NCBI GenBank assembly: GCA_000331325.2 | Contig: CM003432.1 | Coordinates: 1,007,501-1,071,500, forward strand | Length of the DNA: 64,000 bases | DNA from: Crithidia fasciculata | Lineage: Eukaryota > Euglenozoa > Kinetoplastea > Trypanosomatida > Trypanosomatidae | Direction of reading: 5' to 3' | Shown: positions 22,875 through 34,300 of the stretch, one piece after another | Layout: the number at the start of each line of letters is the position of its first letter | How positions within the stretch are numbered: the stretch's first letter is position 1 | The notes under the pieces: generated by a model | The model's input: the letters and a program-made list of their open reading frames with translations, nothing else | Database searches by the model: none | Told to the model about the DNA's origin: nothing | Program-made: the position numbers and the translations under genes

Positions 22875-23842
22875 CCGGAAAGAAGGGCAAGAGTAAAATG
22901 GTTCTCTCTTCTTTGGTGCATGTGAATGTGGTTGTGTGTGTACACCAACTTCAACTTCCCGCTCATACATATGTAGCAGAGTATCAAGTCAAACAGTAAA
23001 ATATGCACACAGACAGACACATGCCGACCAGTCAAGAAGCGCGGTTGCATTTCACCATAAGGGAAAAAAGAGGCGAGGAAAATGAAAGTAAAAAGGAATA
23101 GCGTCAAGGCGAGGAGAGTTAAATGGACACTACGAAAGAGTGTTGTGGCATCTGTTTCTTCCTATCGTCGGACATCAGCCTTCTGCACTGCACAGTGCAG
23201 GCGATTTCACCAAACGGAGGAAAGGGATGGCAAAGGGATTCATCATATCCATGACTTTCACCTCTGTCGCGCTCTGAAGAAAGGGGCGAGAAAAAAAAAG
23301 AGTACTGTCGGCAAGTTGAATCACACCGTGACATGGAAACCCGGGTCAGCTGCCAACAACTATGGAACTCTCTTCTGCGGTCGACGTGCATCCATGCAGC
23401 TTCCCCTGCAATTCTCCGAGAGTAAAAGTGTATGTATTCGAGACGGTATGCGAGGTCGCCGTGTATGTATAGTCCACAATGCCCTCCGCGTTTCACAGCA
23501 CAAGAAAGAGTGATGGCTGAGCCTTTGCAGGTACCGGAACACGTGAAAAGGGGAAAAAAAACAAAGACGCATTTGTCACGCAGCAAACTAAAAAGAAAAC
23601 AATCCACCTGTGAAAAGCAAGAAAAAACTGAGAGAAAAAAAAAAGCATACAGGATGAGCAACGCGGAGCGCGATGCAGAAGCAACGTCCAAAAAATCACC
23701 CTATTGCACGATGCAGATGCAGCCACTAGCATGTGTCTGTCATAAGCCTCGTCTAATAATTGAAACCGACATAAATATTGAGGAAGCAAAGCCGCAAAGA
23801 GGAGAATGCGGAGACCAAGCAAGCAGTGAGACGAGCACCTGC
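22875..23842. other. Intergenic region
   Basis: About 970 bp. On the minus strand it has T-rich stretches, for example complementary to 23,570-23,650, and a CT-rich segment upstream of the TRM9-like start. Small frames on either strand look random. No gene or RNA is evident. Confidence 0.5.
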
Positions 23843-25732
23843 TCACGCCTTTCTTGTCTGCGGCAGCCGCTGCGTGTCGTGCTCATCCAAACCGTCCTCG
23901 AGAGCTTTCATGTGTGTCCGGCGTGCCACACTGCTTCCGTTGATGACCTTCGTCTTGCCCATCCGCGGCTCAGACGACCCTTCGTGACCGTGGGACATGT
24001 TGTAGAAGGAATCAACGATGTCGTCAACGATGCACTCCGCCAGGCACTTCACATCAACCGGGCGTTCCACGAGAGAGACGACACGCTCAATCAGGCGCCG
24101 TCGCCCCCGCCGCTGGAACACGCCGGGGCGCCAGACAGTGAGGTTCGCCTGCTCCCAAATCTTGACCACGTCGCGGCGGAGCAACATCTGCGCTCGCTCG
24201 CGTGCGACCTCCTCCGCACCCCCGAAAGCACCATCCGCCCCGGGTCCGCCTTGCCCGTGCCCAGACGTCGCGCCGTACTGCGGCGGCCTGCCAAACAGAA
24301 TGCGGTGCAGAAACAGCGGTAGTCGCAGCCAGGCAGGCAGCGGAGACGACGGCGGCGACGCCACGAGTGCTGGCCTGCCGAACTGCACGCTGGTCTTCGA
24401 GGCGTGCGCGATGCGTTGCAGGCTGAGAGGTGCAAAGCGCAGCGGGTCCTTCCATCGGTTGAACAGCGCGAGAACGTCACGGTCGCGCCTCCCGTGACTG
24501 CGAAGATAGGGGATAGGACTGCGCTCATTGGCGCCTCGCACACTCACCTGTGAAAAGTGGCGGAGAGTGGCCACCCGTCCCCGATTCATCTGCTGTGCCT
24601 TCTCCTTGCCTCGTTGCGCGGTGTCCTCGATGGCATAGGCGTCGTCAGGAACATCGGGCACCGTCTTTGCGCGGTAGCCACGACGGAGCTGGCTGAAAGG
24701 ACTCTCGTCCGCTTCGACCTCATGCTGTGGCTTCTTCTCGGTGAGGGAGCCGCCGACATCACGGCTGTCGCGCAACGCGTTTTTGCCATAACACGCAGAG
24801 TAAATCTCGTTCCACAGCACACTGTCTAGTTCGCGCGAGGTTGTCTCCACCAGCAGCCGCTCCTCATCCTCTGTGGGTTCGGCGTGCGCCATATTGTTGA
24901 AAAGTCGCACGATTTTTGCGAACGCTAGGGAGAGGTCGTAGTCCACCAAGGTCAGCTCGGCGGAGGAGAGAACGTGGGAGGTCCCAATGCAGTTGATGGC
25001 GACCTGATGCCCCGAAAACACGGACCGGTAGAAGCTGTTCTGGAGGAGCTGGCGCAGAAACTCCTGACTCCACCGGCGCCGTGCCGTGATGCTGGCTTGA
25101 TGGGCGTGCCCCTTGGCCGCCGAGTGCGACGCCGTAGAATCGAATGTGGAGGACAAGTCGATGCCGTGCTTGCTTGGCGTCTGAAACTCGTCGAGTAGGT
25201 CCTGCGTCCCACCCATGCGACCACGCGCACCACTAAAGCTACCATCACTGCTTTGCCAGCCAGTGGGCATCTTGACATAGCCTTGCGGAGGGCCAGACTG
25301 CCACAGAGACGATGCCGACTCCGACCCACCTCTCTGTTGACTGCCTGTATTGTACTCGTAAGCAGCGTCGGCGTCCTTCGGCGTCCGCGACGACCTGGAC
25401 ACGCGCCGCCGGTGCCGCTCGAACCTCTTCCACTCGGCCTCGGCCTCCTCGAAGCTCCACACCCCATTCGATACGTAGGAGCGCGGGATTTGGGATGCAT
25501 CGGCGAGAATCTTCTCCCAATCTACCGGCACCACCGACAGATACCGCCGGGCATCACCAATGTGCAGGTGTGGGAAGACAGAGGTCCATCGATTGACGGG
25601 GATGGGGTAGCGAGCCAAGGCGACGACGCGCGACACATCCGGGTGGGAAACAAGACGAGAGACGATTTCCTGGCCCAGGCTCCCAGTGGCGCCGGCAACG
25701 ATCACAGAGATCTGCTTTCCTTTGGACGACAT
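23843..25732 (-). CDS. Rossmann-fold NAD(P)-binding protein, HTATIP2/TIP30-like, expanded
   Basis: A 629-residue protein starting at an ATG (25732). The N terminus has a beta strand and dinucleotide loop, VIVAGATGSLGQEIVSRL (residues about 9-26), then VVALARYPIP. Later come FSGHQVAINCIGTS and VVKIWEQANLTVWRPGVFQR, which match the atypical short-chain dehydrogenase (NAD-dependent epimerase) layout of HTATIP2/TIP30. It is far longer than the roughly 240-residue family average because of Ser/Arg/Gly-rich, probably disordered insertions between about residues 100-220 and 290-480. No canonical YxxxK catalytic pair is obvious, so it may be a binding or regulatory protein. The Rossmann assignment is firm; the role is unknown. 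Confidence 0.75.
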   Translation of the reverse strand: MSSKGKQISVIVAGATGSLGQEIVSRLVSHPDVSRVVALARYPIPVNRWTSVFPHLHIGDARRYLSVVPVDWEKILADASQIPRSYVSNGVWSFEEAEAEWKRFERHRRRVSRSSRTPKDADAAYEYNTGSQQRGGSESASSLWQSGPPQGYVKMPTGWQSSDGSFSGARGRMGGTQDLLDEFQTPSKHGIDLSSTFDSTASHSAAKGHAHQASITARRRWSQEFLRQLLQNSFYRSVFSGHQVAINCIGTSHVLSSAELTLVDYDLSLAFAKIVRLFNNMAHAEPTEDEERLLVETTSRELDSVLWNEIYSACYGKNALRDSRDVGGSLTEKKPQHEVEADESPFSQLRRGYRAKTVPDVPDDAYAIEDTAQRGKEKAQQMNRGRVATLRHFSQVSVRGANERSPIPYLRSHGRRDRDVLALFNRWKDPLRFAPLSLQRIAHASKTSVQFGRPALVASPPSSPLPAWLRLPLFLHRILFGRPPQYGATSGHGQGGPGADGAFGGAEEVARERAQMLLRRDVVKIWEQANLTVWRPGVFQRRGRRRLIERVVSLVERPVDVKCLAECIVDDIVDSFYNMSHGHEGSSEPRMGKTKVINGSSVARRTHMKALEDGLDEHDTQRLPQTRKA

Positions 25733-27496
25733 TTAGAAAAAGGTAGGCGTACACGTGTATAGAAGTGAAGAGGTGTTTAAGATATTATTGCGGCAGCCTA
25801 AGTGTTGAATGATGAGGGCGTTAGGAAGACAAGAATAAAAAGCACATGGCGAGCCGTCTGCTCACGTCAGCTAGCACAAAAGATGAAAACGCGCTCGCTG
25901 GAAAAAAAGAAGCGCAAAGCAGCCCTCGTTGTCCTTTCTCGAACCCTAATAAATTGTTGTTGGTTGTTTTTGTATGCGGATAGGCAACCGCGTCGAATTC
26001 CGGCACGACGGGAAATGCATGCAGGAGAGAAAGAAGTGCGTGTGCGTGCGCACGAGTAAATACCAAAAGTCCATGAATGAAAGAAGTCGATTAGTGTAGA
26101 AGATGCAGAAATGGTAGCAAGGGCGGGTGAGAGAAGCTCATACCAACGTGCATGCGTACATATCGACGCGCATGTGACCAACACGTAAGACAGCCCACTC
26201 ACGTCCTGCACGCTCCCTACCGAAACCGTGGCAAGAAGGCACCGCGATGAAGAAGAGAGAGTTGCTGGAGATCACCACACACACACAGATGTTCAAGAGC
26301 AAGTGCGCGGTGGTGATGTGAGGCTGCCCGTAGAAGAAATGGAGAAGAAAGAGCGCGGCAGACGCTCAGATGCGTGCAGCTACGCCGCGTTGCATGGCGA
26401 ATAAAAAAATTATCCACACCATACGCACACGCACACTGCGCCTTAGTATCTTGAGATAGAGACTAAGCGGAAGGTGAGAAGGTAGTTCTTCTTCTCTTCT
26501 TCTCCGCAACCTCTGCCGCTTTCTCATCTAATAAAACAGCGTGTTTACACCATTGACTTTATTTTTTCCTTTTTATTTACTTTTGAGCCTCTTCATTGCC
26601 TTGATTGATTGCCTCATACTTAGAAAAGAAAAAAACATGAATACAGAAAACTAAAAACCACCATTTGTCGTTTCTGCTGCTACTGGCGGTGGCAGACACA
26701 CAAGACCAAAAGTGTTGGCGTCGACGTCTCTCAAAAAAGAAAAAAAAGGTGCATTGCCACAGAGCTCTAACGAGGTAAACAAACCGGCCGCGCTCTCTGT
26801 GTGAAAAGGGAGGAAAAGAAAACTAGATTGTATTGCGGAGTTTCCTCTTTTTCGCAGACATCGCCTATCCTCTTTTTCCTTGAGGAAAAAACTACCATAT
26901 TTTGGGGCCAAGGTGCCTTTCCCCGCTTGCCTAGACAACCGTGAGATGAGAGAGAGAGCTGGAAATGGTCAGCCGCGGCTTACCGTTGAATCGCACATTT
27001 ACTCTTCTTTGCGGCGCAGCCCCTGCAGCCGCCAACCCGCTTTGTCTCTCACTCGCCTGCCTACCGCATTTGTTACAGGAGAGTACAAAAAAGAGGAAAC
27101 ACAGAAAAAAGCGCCAAAGACTTCGGATAAGAAAAAAACTTCAAAACTACGTTAAACCGCCAAGTCGCACTCCACCACTCATTACTCGCCGCAACGCGCG
27201 TGCGCAAACAGAGATCCAAGAAGGGCAAGTGACGAAACATGTAAAGGAGATGCCAACAACGTGTAGCCTGCATTGCGGAGCGAAAGGCCGAAAGAAAGAC
27301 ACAGCGAGAAAAAAAAAAGAAAACGTTTAGTACTCACCGCACAGCTGCCAAAAATTAATGGAATAATGGGCAAGGGAAGGGTTCTTTCTCTATCCTTCAA
27401 GACGACGTTATGCTTTGAGAACCAGTGCTCACGTAACCGCTTTACGGCGACGATGCCAAAGCCAGCTTCCTAAAGAGCTACACAACAGCGCATCCT
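25733..27496. other. Long intergenic region
   Basis: About 1.76 kb, mostly 3' UTR of the PDH E2 gene and 5' sequence of the TIP30-like gene. It contains homopurine/homopyrimidine runs and short CA/GT repeats (about 26,275-26,290) but no plausible coding frame, tRNA or repeat that I can support. Confidence 0.5.
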
Positions 27497-28930
27497 CTAC
27501 AGGAGGAGGGACAGCGGGTTCTCGATGGCGTCGTGGAAGCCCTGGAACCACTTCGCGCCGAGGGAGCCGTCAATGACGCGGTGGTCGAAGGAGGCAGTGA
27601 ACGTCACCACGCTCTCTACCTTGCCGGTCATCTCGTACTCGCCGGTCTCCTCGTTCTTGATGATCTCAGCCTGCGGCTTGGCCGAGCCGATGGCGAGAAT
27701 CATCGCCTGCGGGGGGTTGATGATGGCCGTGAAGTTCGGAATACCCGTCGCGCCGAGGTTCGACACAGAGCACGTGCCGCCCTGGAACTCGTTGGGCTGC
27801 AGGGTGCCCTCGCGCGCCTTCTTCGCCAGCGTCTTCATCTCCTTCGAGATCTCTACGAGGCCCTTCGCCTGCGCGTTGCGGATGATCGGGGTAATGAGGC
27901 CCGTCGGCGTCGCCACGGCAACCGACACGTCTACGGTCGAGTACTGGCGGATGAAGCCCTCCTGCCACGACGAGTTCACCTCCGGCACGAGGACGTTCGC
28001 GCGCGCGACAGCCTTGATGATGTAGTCGTTCACGGTAATCTTGTACTCCCCGTTGCCCTTGGCGTTGAGCTGCTTGATGAGGGCCATCATGTTATCGGCG
28101 CGGCAGCTGTCAAAGAGGTAGTAGTGCGGAATGTCCAGGTTCTTGGACTGGTGCAGGCGCTTCGCGATGACGGAACGCATCGTGGTGACCGGGATGTCAA
28201 CGTAGTTCGGGTTCGCCGGCGGCGTGCCCTTGGCAGGTGCAGCCGGAGCGGCCTTCGCCTTTGCCGGGGCGGCCTTCGCAGGGGCAGCAGCAGCAGCCTT
28301 AGGCGCCGGAGCCGCAGCAGCAGCAGCAGCAGCCGGGGCAGCAGCAGCCGTGCCGCTCTTCGCAGCGGCCTCGACGTCCTTGGAGGTGATGCGACCGATG
28401 CCGCCGCCGGTGCCCTTGATGCTGTTGAGGCTCACATTCTTCTCCGCCGCCAGCTTGCGGGCGTACGGGGAAGCCTTCACGCGGTCGCCCGACGAGGCAG
28501 CTGGGGCCGCCGCGGGAGCAGCAGCAGCAGCGGCCGGCGCAGCGGCCGGGGCGGGCTCCTCGGCAGCTGGCGCCGCAGCCTCCGCCCCCTCCGGCTTCCA
28601 GTTCTTCACCTCGTCAGAGTTGACGCCCTCCTTCTCGTCCACCATAATGCACACGGTTTCTCCCACCACCGTCTCCTCGCCGGCAGGGATGATGACGCGG
28701 GCAAAGAAGCCCTCCTCCGTGGCGTTGTCGTACGAGACAACAGCCTTATCCGTCTCCACCTTGCACCACGTGTCACCCGTGGCAATCGGGTCGCCGGGCT
28801 GCTTGCACCACTCCGTGATCTTGCCCTTCTCCATCGTGGGAGAGAGGGCCGGCATCGGGATCGGCGTGATCGTCAGGAAGCGGAGCGAGGCCAGAGTGGC
28901 CAGCTTCGGAATGGCACGGCAGCGGAACAT
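27497..28930 (-). CDS. Dihydrolipoamide acetyltransferase, E2 of pyruvate dehydrogenase complex
   Basis: A 477-residue mitochondrial E2 subunit that transfers the acetyl group from the lipoyl arm to CoA. Domains in order: a short basic targeting sequence (MFRCRAIPKLATLASLRFL); one lipoyl domain (residues about 22-98) with PMPALSPTMEKGKI and the lipoyl lysine in ETDKAVVSY (K62); an Ala/Pro-rich linker; the E1/E3-binding domain KASPYARKLAAEKNVSLNSI through GRITSKDVEAA (about 151-190); a second Ala/Lys/Pro linker; and the catalytic domain from YVDIPVTTMRSVIAKRL to the C terminus with the active-site motif DHRVIDGS (H450, D454). A single lipoyl domain and this length agree with trypanosomatid PDH E2. 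The 2-oxoglutarate and branched-chain E2 enzymes are less likely given the NEFQGGTCSVSNLGATGIPNF-type segment. The start is a clear ATG. Confidence 0.95.
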   Translation of the reverse strand: MFRCRAIPKLATLASLRFLTITPIPMPALSPTMEKGKITEWCKQPGDPIATGDTWCKVETDKAVVSYDNATEEGFFARVIIPAGEETVVGETVCIMVDEKEGVNSDEVKNWKPEGAEAAAPAAEEPAPAAAPAAAAAAPAAAPAASSGDRVKASPYARKLAAEKNVSLNSIKGTGGGIGRITSKDVEAAAKSGTAAAAPAAAAAAAAPAPKAAAAAPAKAAPAKAKAAPAAPAKGTPPANPNYVDIPVTTMRSVIAKRLHQSKNLDIPHYYLFDSCRADNMMALIKQLNAKGNGEYKITVNDYIIKAVARANVLVPEVNSSWQEGFIRQYSTVDVSVAVATPTGLITPIIRNAQAKGLVEISKEMKTLAKKAREGTLQPNEFQGGTCSVSNLGATGIPNFTAIINPPQAMILAIGSAKPQAEIIKNEETGEYEMTGKVESVVTFTASFDHRVIDGSLGAKWFQGFHDAIENPLSLLL

Positions 28931-29569
28931 GGTGATGCGTGTTGTGAGTAAACAGGGGTGCGGTACTTGTTTGCTTTATTTTTTGAATGGAATAGTAGAG
29001 TAGCTACGTGTGGTGCTCTGCTACGAAACAAAAATGTTATTTTTTTTTTTTGGTGGAGTTTAATCTTATGCTTTTATGAGGGAGACAGATGAGACACAGT
29101 AAGGAAGTGGTAATCTTAATTCAGCTTGTGCGGTTAAGCCTGCTTCACTCGCATGAAAGAAAAAGAGGAGGAACGAGAAGAGAAGAGAAGAGAGGGAACG
29201 ATGATGCTTGAAGTGGCGAATCAGTGCGTGTACGTGTCTTTCCACTCCACAAAAAGCTAGGGGTATGCAACGAGGCTCTTGACAGTACACAAGAAAAAAC
29301 ACTGAAGAGCAAATCTCATTCATTTGAGGGTCCACGAGATGCGTCGAATGCTCTGTCGTGGCTTCCGTCATAGCCTCCTCGCTGTTCTCTTTTTCGTGCA
29401 GTCACTGTGAGCCATCGGACTCGTGCTTCTAGTTTACAGAGCAACTACCTCGAAGAGGATGCGTAGGGCAACACACACATCGGCACTACGGCGAAAACAA
29501 AACAAAAAGCAGTTCCAGGTAGGCGAGCCACGTTCCTTCTTGACAATCTTTTTCCAAGAATCCGTGCTT
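28931..29569. other. Intergenic region
   Basis: About 640 bp. A plus-strand T10 run near 29,040 reads as poly-A on the transcribed strand. Nothing else is identifiable. Confidence 0.45.
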
Positions 29570-30643
29570 CTACAACTGGAGGTCGACAACACTAGCAGGG
29601 AGCAGCTTCACAGGGCCTACCAAGCCCATCATCATGGCTGCGTTGATGCACGGTAGGAACGGAATCTCTTCCATTCCTTCCCGCTCACCGCTCTCAGCAC
29701 TGAGGCCGAAAGACTCGCTTACCGCCAAGGGGACGGGAAGGCGGTGCATCCCGTGCGCACCGTGCAGATGACCACAAAAAAGCGCACGCCGCGGCGCGAC
29801 CTGCTGGACGTAAGTCGCGATCGGCTGCTCCTCGACACAGTGGTGGGCAGTTGGGGTATCAGGGCTTTGATGAGCTACTAAGATGTCGATCGGGCCAAGC
29901 GGAACCTTACCCTCTAAGCGCACCTGGAGCGGACCGCCACAGTCACCCTGCAGCGACCCGCCCTCCGCGTTAGCGTGCTCTTTGTGGATTGTCGGAAACA
30001 TAAATGGCGTCCACCATTTGCTCGACTGAAAAGCAGTGTTTGGGCTACATCGGGAGTTCGAGATAGACCGTGGCGAGCCGTAGACACGCACGCCAAACGG
30101 CTCGATAACGGCGCTCTCGTCGCACAAATACAACGCTGGAGCGAAAAGCTTCCGCACGGCTTCCAGCTGCATTCCTGCGATGGCTTTGTCATGATTCCCG
30201 GCAATGATCAACTTTACCGGATGGGGGTGGAGAACGGGATCATTGAACCACGTGGAGAAGTCAACAAGCATCGAGTCAACGTTGCGGCAGAACGCGAAGC
30301 CTTCCTGGATGTCGCCGCAGTGCACGAGAACGTCCCCGTGCGGCACAGTCATTTCACGGTGTCGCTCATGCGTGTCGCTTATAATGACAATACGCAAGGA
30401 GGACTCCGGCTTTGGTGGAAGCTTGACAATCTTGCAAGTCAGAGGTTTGCTCAGTGTGTACATCGACGGCACAGGAACGCTACCACCAGCCTCGGTGACA
30501 GAAGCACCCTCAGCTACAAGGCCGCGGTGCGAGAGACTCGCCGCGACCGGCAGTAATGCTGCTGAGCTGGAAGCCTGGACAGCCGATTTGCGGATAAGTT
30601 TAGGCAGGCGGCCGTAATACTCGCAGCATGGGGGAACCGGCAT
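29570..30643 (-). CDS. Calcineurin-like metallophosphoesterase, MPPED1/2-like
   Basis: A 357-residue protein starting at an ATG (30643). The metal-binding motifs of the family appear in order: IISDTHERH (D90, H92), HCGDIQEG (D111), IAGNHDKA (about 148-155), LVAHQSPD and FCGHLHGAHG. The overall length and RLVIISDTHERH/GDVLVHCGDI/VKLIIAGNHD phrasing resemble MPPED1/MPPED2 (239FB). The usual THGPP motif is replaced here by AHQSPD. Residues 1-80 are a low-similarity extension with Ser/Ala-rich character, perhaps a targeting sequence. The substrate cannot be predicted. Confidence 0.85.
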   Translation of the reverse strand: MPVPPCCEYYGRLPKLIRKSAVQASSSAALLPVAASLSHRGLVAEGASVTEAGGSVPVPSMYTLSKPLTCKIVKLPPKPESSLRIVIISDTHERHREMTVPHGDVLVHCGDIQEGFAFCRNVDSMLVDFSTWFNDPVLHPHPVKLIIAGNHDKAIAGMQLEAVRKLFAPALYLCDESAVIEPFGVRVYGSPRSISNSRCSPNTAFQSSKWWTPFMFPTIHKEHANAEGGSLQGDCGGPLQVRLEGKVPLGPIDILVAHQSPDTPTAHHCVEEQPIATYVQQVAPRRALFCGHLHGAHGMHRLPVPLAVSESFGLSAESGEREGMEEIPFLPCINAAMMMGLVGPVKLLPASVVDLQL

Positions 30644-31384
30644 GGGTCAGAAAACGCTGAAAAAATGGAAAAAAGAAAGAAGAAGCAAGAAGTCGCACTG
30701 ACGAGTCACATGAAAGGCTTGCGCAGAAGCGCAGTGATGGAGCAAAAAAACTTAACTACACTGGCAAAATTAACGCACGAAAATGCAGTTCTTTTTCCCC
30801 CTCATCCTAATGTGTTATAAGGCGGGCGTGTTAAGTAGTGGTTCGCGTATGACCGTGCGAAACGAAGAACAGAATGAACAAAAGAAGGAGGAGATAGAAA
30901 GGTTAGGAGAAAGACACCACTCAGAGTGGCAAGGAAGATGCAAAAAAAAAAAACCCTGGGAAGCAATGAGGCTTCCGAATGTGTGGGGTGATGCGGTGGA
31001 GCGAAGTGACAAGGAGCAAACAGCAGCTAGTTCTCTTGCTGGAAAACCGCACTACCATGCTGTCGAGCAAACTTTCTTCAGTGCTCACTTCCCATGCTCA
31101 CTTCGCCAACAAAAGACGTTATACTGCAAAGAACTGAGCGTCTAGCTGCAACTTTCTTTTTCGTTCATCGATTTAGGAGAAAATGCCTTTGGTTCGTATA
31201 TGTGTGTGTGTGTGACAGTTTGTCAGTAGTTCAAAACCTCCCTACGCATCCGCCGTCGCGACCCACCACCTCCGCCCACCTGTTTCGGTAAAAGTGGTCG
31301 CTGCGGCCTTATCTCATGGTGCTCGCTGCCCTAATGTTCTCTTGCTCACCCGCAGCGTAGAGTACGGTAGCCAGTTATTTCCCA
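30644..31384. other. Intergenic region
   Basis: About 740 bp with a short GT repeat (about 31,199-31,214) and an A9 run near 30,950. No gene supported. Confidence 0.45.
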
Positions 31385-34300
31385 CTACACCGACGAGGTC
31401 AAGTTTGCAGCGGCAATGCTTCGGAGAAAATCCTTCACCTTGCGTCGTCTGTCAGCAAGAGAAGGCGATATTAAGAGATGTGCGTTCAAGGTGTCCTGCT
31501 GCTCTTGCGAGATGCCGGCCATCGTCAGCGATTGTGAAAGTCGCGGAAAGAGGCGAATGAATGGTTCGCTCATCGCGTAGCAAACATTGCCCCGCTCGTT
31601 CTCCGACAGCTCCGCCACTGTAGCATGGGTTACGTACGACACGAGCCTGGCGTAGACAACCAGTCGCACCTCGGATAGCGCTGACTGAACATCAGGTGCG
31701 GCCGACAGCTCCTCGTTGAGGTTCACCAGCGAGAGGAGAAAACGCTCTGCAGTGCGGTTGTCAGCACCGCTCTCGAAGATGCCCATCGCGAGCTCCGAGG
31801 TAGCCAACAAAAGGCTCCTGTCTCGCTGCCACGCATGTGAGTCGAGAACGTTGTTCCGCATAAACGCCACAACGTCTTTCGCGAAGTAGAACCACTGCTT
31901 CGACTCCGATACTTCGTCACGCGTGCTGCGCTCACTGTCGCTACGGGAGGTGCGCTGCTGGTTAACCTGCTCCGCCCTTAGTGAGAAAAAGCGGTGTATC
32001 AACCTGAACGTGTAGACGCACAGGGACGGGTGGTCCTTCCCGATCGGGAGAAGGCACTTCTCGGTGAGGGCACGCATTACGTGCAACGGCAACGCGGACG
32101 CGCCGCCGAGCGCGTCGATAAACTCGGCAAACTTCTCCGCGGGTAGGATGGGGCTAAGAGCACCGAAAATCTGATAGAGAGCGATTCGGATGTTCATGAG
32201 CGCTGCCCGAGAAGAACGCACAGGTCCCGACATGTGTGCCTCACTTCGCCGCTGGTTTCCTGGGAGGTACACACTTTTCTCTCCAGCATTCTGGTCCAAG
32301 ATGCTGCGGAACTCTGGCGGAAGCGATCTTGCTTCGATGTTGTGCGCGCTCAGCAGAAGGCGGCCCACAAGCGAGAACAGCTGCGTGGCCTTCTCCATGA
32401 TGTACGGCGTCATCTGGCACCGGCGGAAGACAGCTGCGAGAGTGTTGAGGCACCCCTGCACGTCGCTGCGGGCGGCGTAGTCACTTTGGGCCGCGGCGCA
32501 GATGACGTTGTTGAAGGCGCTCTGATCCCGCAGTGCCGGGCTGGCGGTGAGCAAGGTCACGAGGGGGTTAAGGACAGTCTGCAGGTAGGCGTCCGCCTCT
32601 TGCGGCGGAAGAACCGCCGTAAGCGCAACCAGCGCCTCGTACAAAAACGAGCGCTCCGCCCCAAAGGCGCGAATGAGCAATGGCTCGAGACTCTTGATGA
32701 GCGGCCTAACAAGGGGCAAAAAGCGACGGCTGTGCTCAGCACAGATCTGCACCAGAAGCGTGTGCGCACGTCGCCGCGCCGCCGCACTGTCCACGTCGTT
32801 TGCTTTCCGGCCGGCCTCGTCATCGATAGACTTCAAGAGGATGGTAATAGTGCCCTCCCATACGTTTAAGTCCTGATCATCTCGCACTCTCCAAAAGGAC
32901 GAGATCATGTTGAAGAAGACAGGTCGCAGAACTGCGTCCGACGGCTCGTGTGCCAGCAGAGCCGCCACGCACGCATTCACGCCAGCCGAGGAAGACTCGA
33001 ACGCTGTTGACAGGCACTCCATCATAAACTGGGTGGCCTCCCAGTTCATGAAGGTGAGGCTGCTCTGCTGGACAAACCCGCTGGGTGTCCGCGGGTCGTC
33101 GGCAGTCCCGCGAGGGTCGGGAAGCTCAGTGAGGACACGCGAAAGATACTCGGTTGTCCGCTCAGGAAACAGTCGGGCAAGCAGCGTCAGAATTGCGGAG
33201 GAGCCGCGTCGAAAATCAGCAAAGACATCCTCGAAAATTCGATCAAATCCAAACTGCTCCTGCGACAGCTCCCGCCCCTCCGGATTTGCCCCACTCGTGG
33301 GATGGCACAGATTCTTCGGCAACAGAACGCGGAGTCCGTTGTAAATGTCAACAGGATCGCATCTCCGGAATACCTCCTCGCCCAGCCGCTCCATCAGCTG
33401 CACCGCCTGGTCTGCAAACTGGATGCTGGGGAGACTAAAAACAAACAAGAGGCTCTGCACCACTGCAACACCTTCCACCCGCACAAACTCTCGCGGCAAT
33501 TCAAGCAGGAGATCTAGTAAGTCGTCTAACGTTGCAATGTCTCGCGCCGCAACGAGTGAGGGAGTCTTGCGTAGCAAGATGCTCAAGAGGACCTGGAGGA
33601 CCGCGGCCTTGTTGGCGTCGTCGGCCGAGTAAGAGCGAAGTACACTCGTGGCGCAGGAGACGGCTTGCCGCTGCGCTGGTGTCCAGCGGAGAACCACCTC
33701 TAGTGTGGCGGCCAGATTGTGCTCTTGCCACATCGAAAACGGCACTTGTGGCGCGATCGCGGCCAGCGCAGCAAAAGCAGCCTCCACACTACCCTCTGTC
33801 TTGGATGCGAGTGCAGTGGACTGTTCGCCGCCGCTGGCCACGTAGCAGGCGTAGAGGGCGTTGGTCGTCGCGCCAATAATCTCGCTCCCCCGTTTCACTA
33901 CGGCGCGCTTCAACTCACCAATGAGCTTTCCGGGCACGCGATCAAAATTTGGGTTGAGCAAAGCGACCGTCAGCTCGCTTAATAGCTGCAATCGATGAGG
34001 CTGCGAGTCGGCATCGGTGCACAGCAGCGACAAAATCTGATCCACCACCTGAGCTTTCGAGTAGATAACGCACTCCACCAGCAACTCCAGCAAATCGCCG
34101 CGCAGAAGTGGCGCCAAAGTAGGCTCGTTGCAATACCACGAGAGAAGATCCATGAGGGGCAACTCCGTCGGTTGAGTCAGGCGTGCATGCAAGGCGTGCC
34201 GCAAGAGCACCGCTCCGTATGCCTGAACCGCTATTCCCTCGTTAGCGGCCTTAAGGAGTTCCAATCCTACCTGCACCGCCTCGGCGCCTGGCAGTGACTT

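Noticed and set aside
21881-22925. Plus-strand 314-codon frame at 21981-22925
   Set aside because: Mirror of the TRM9-like methyltransferase, whose SAM motifs are clear on the minus strand.
27533-28951. Plus-strand frame of 472 codons opposite the PDH E2 gene
   Set aside because: Arg/Leu/His-rich mirror of the Ala/Pro-rich E2 coding sequence, which is unmistakable on the minus strand.
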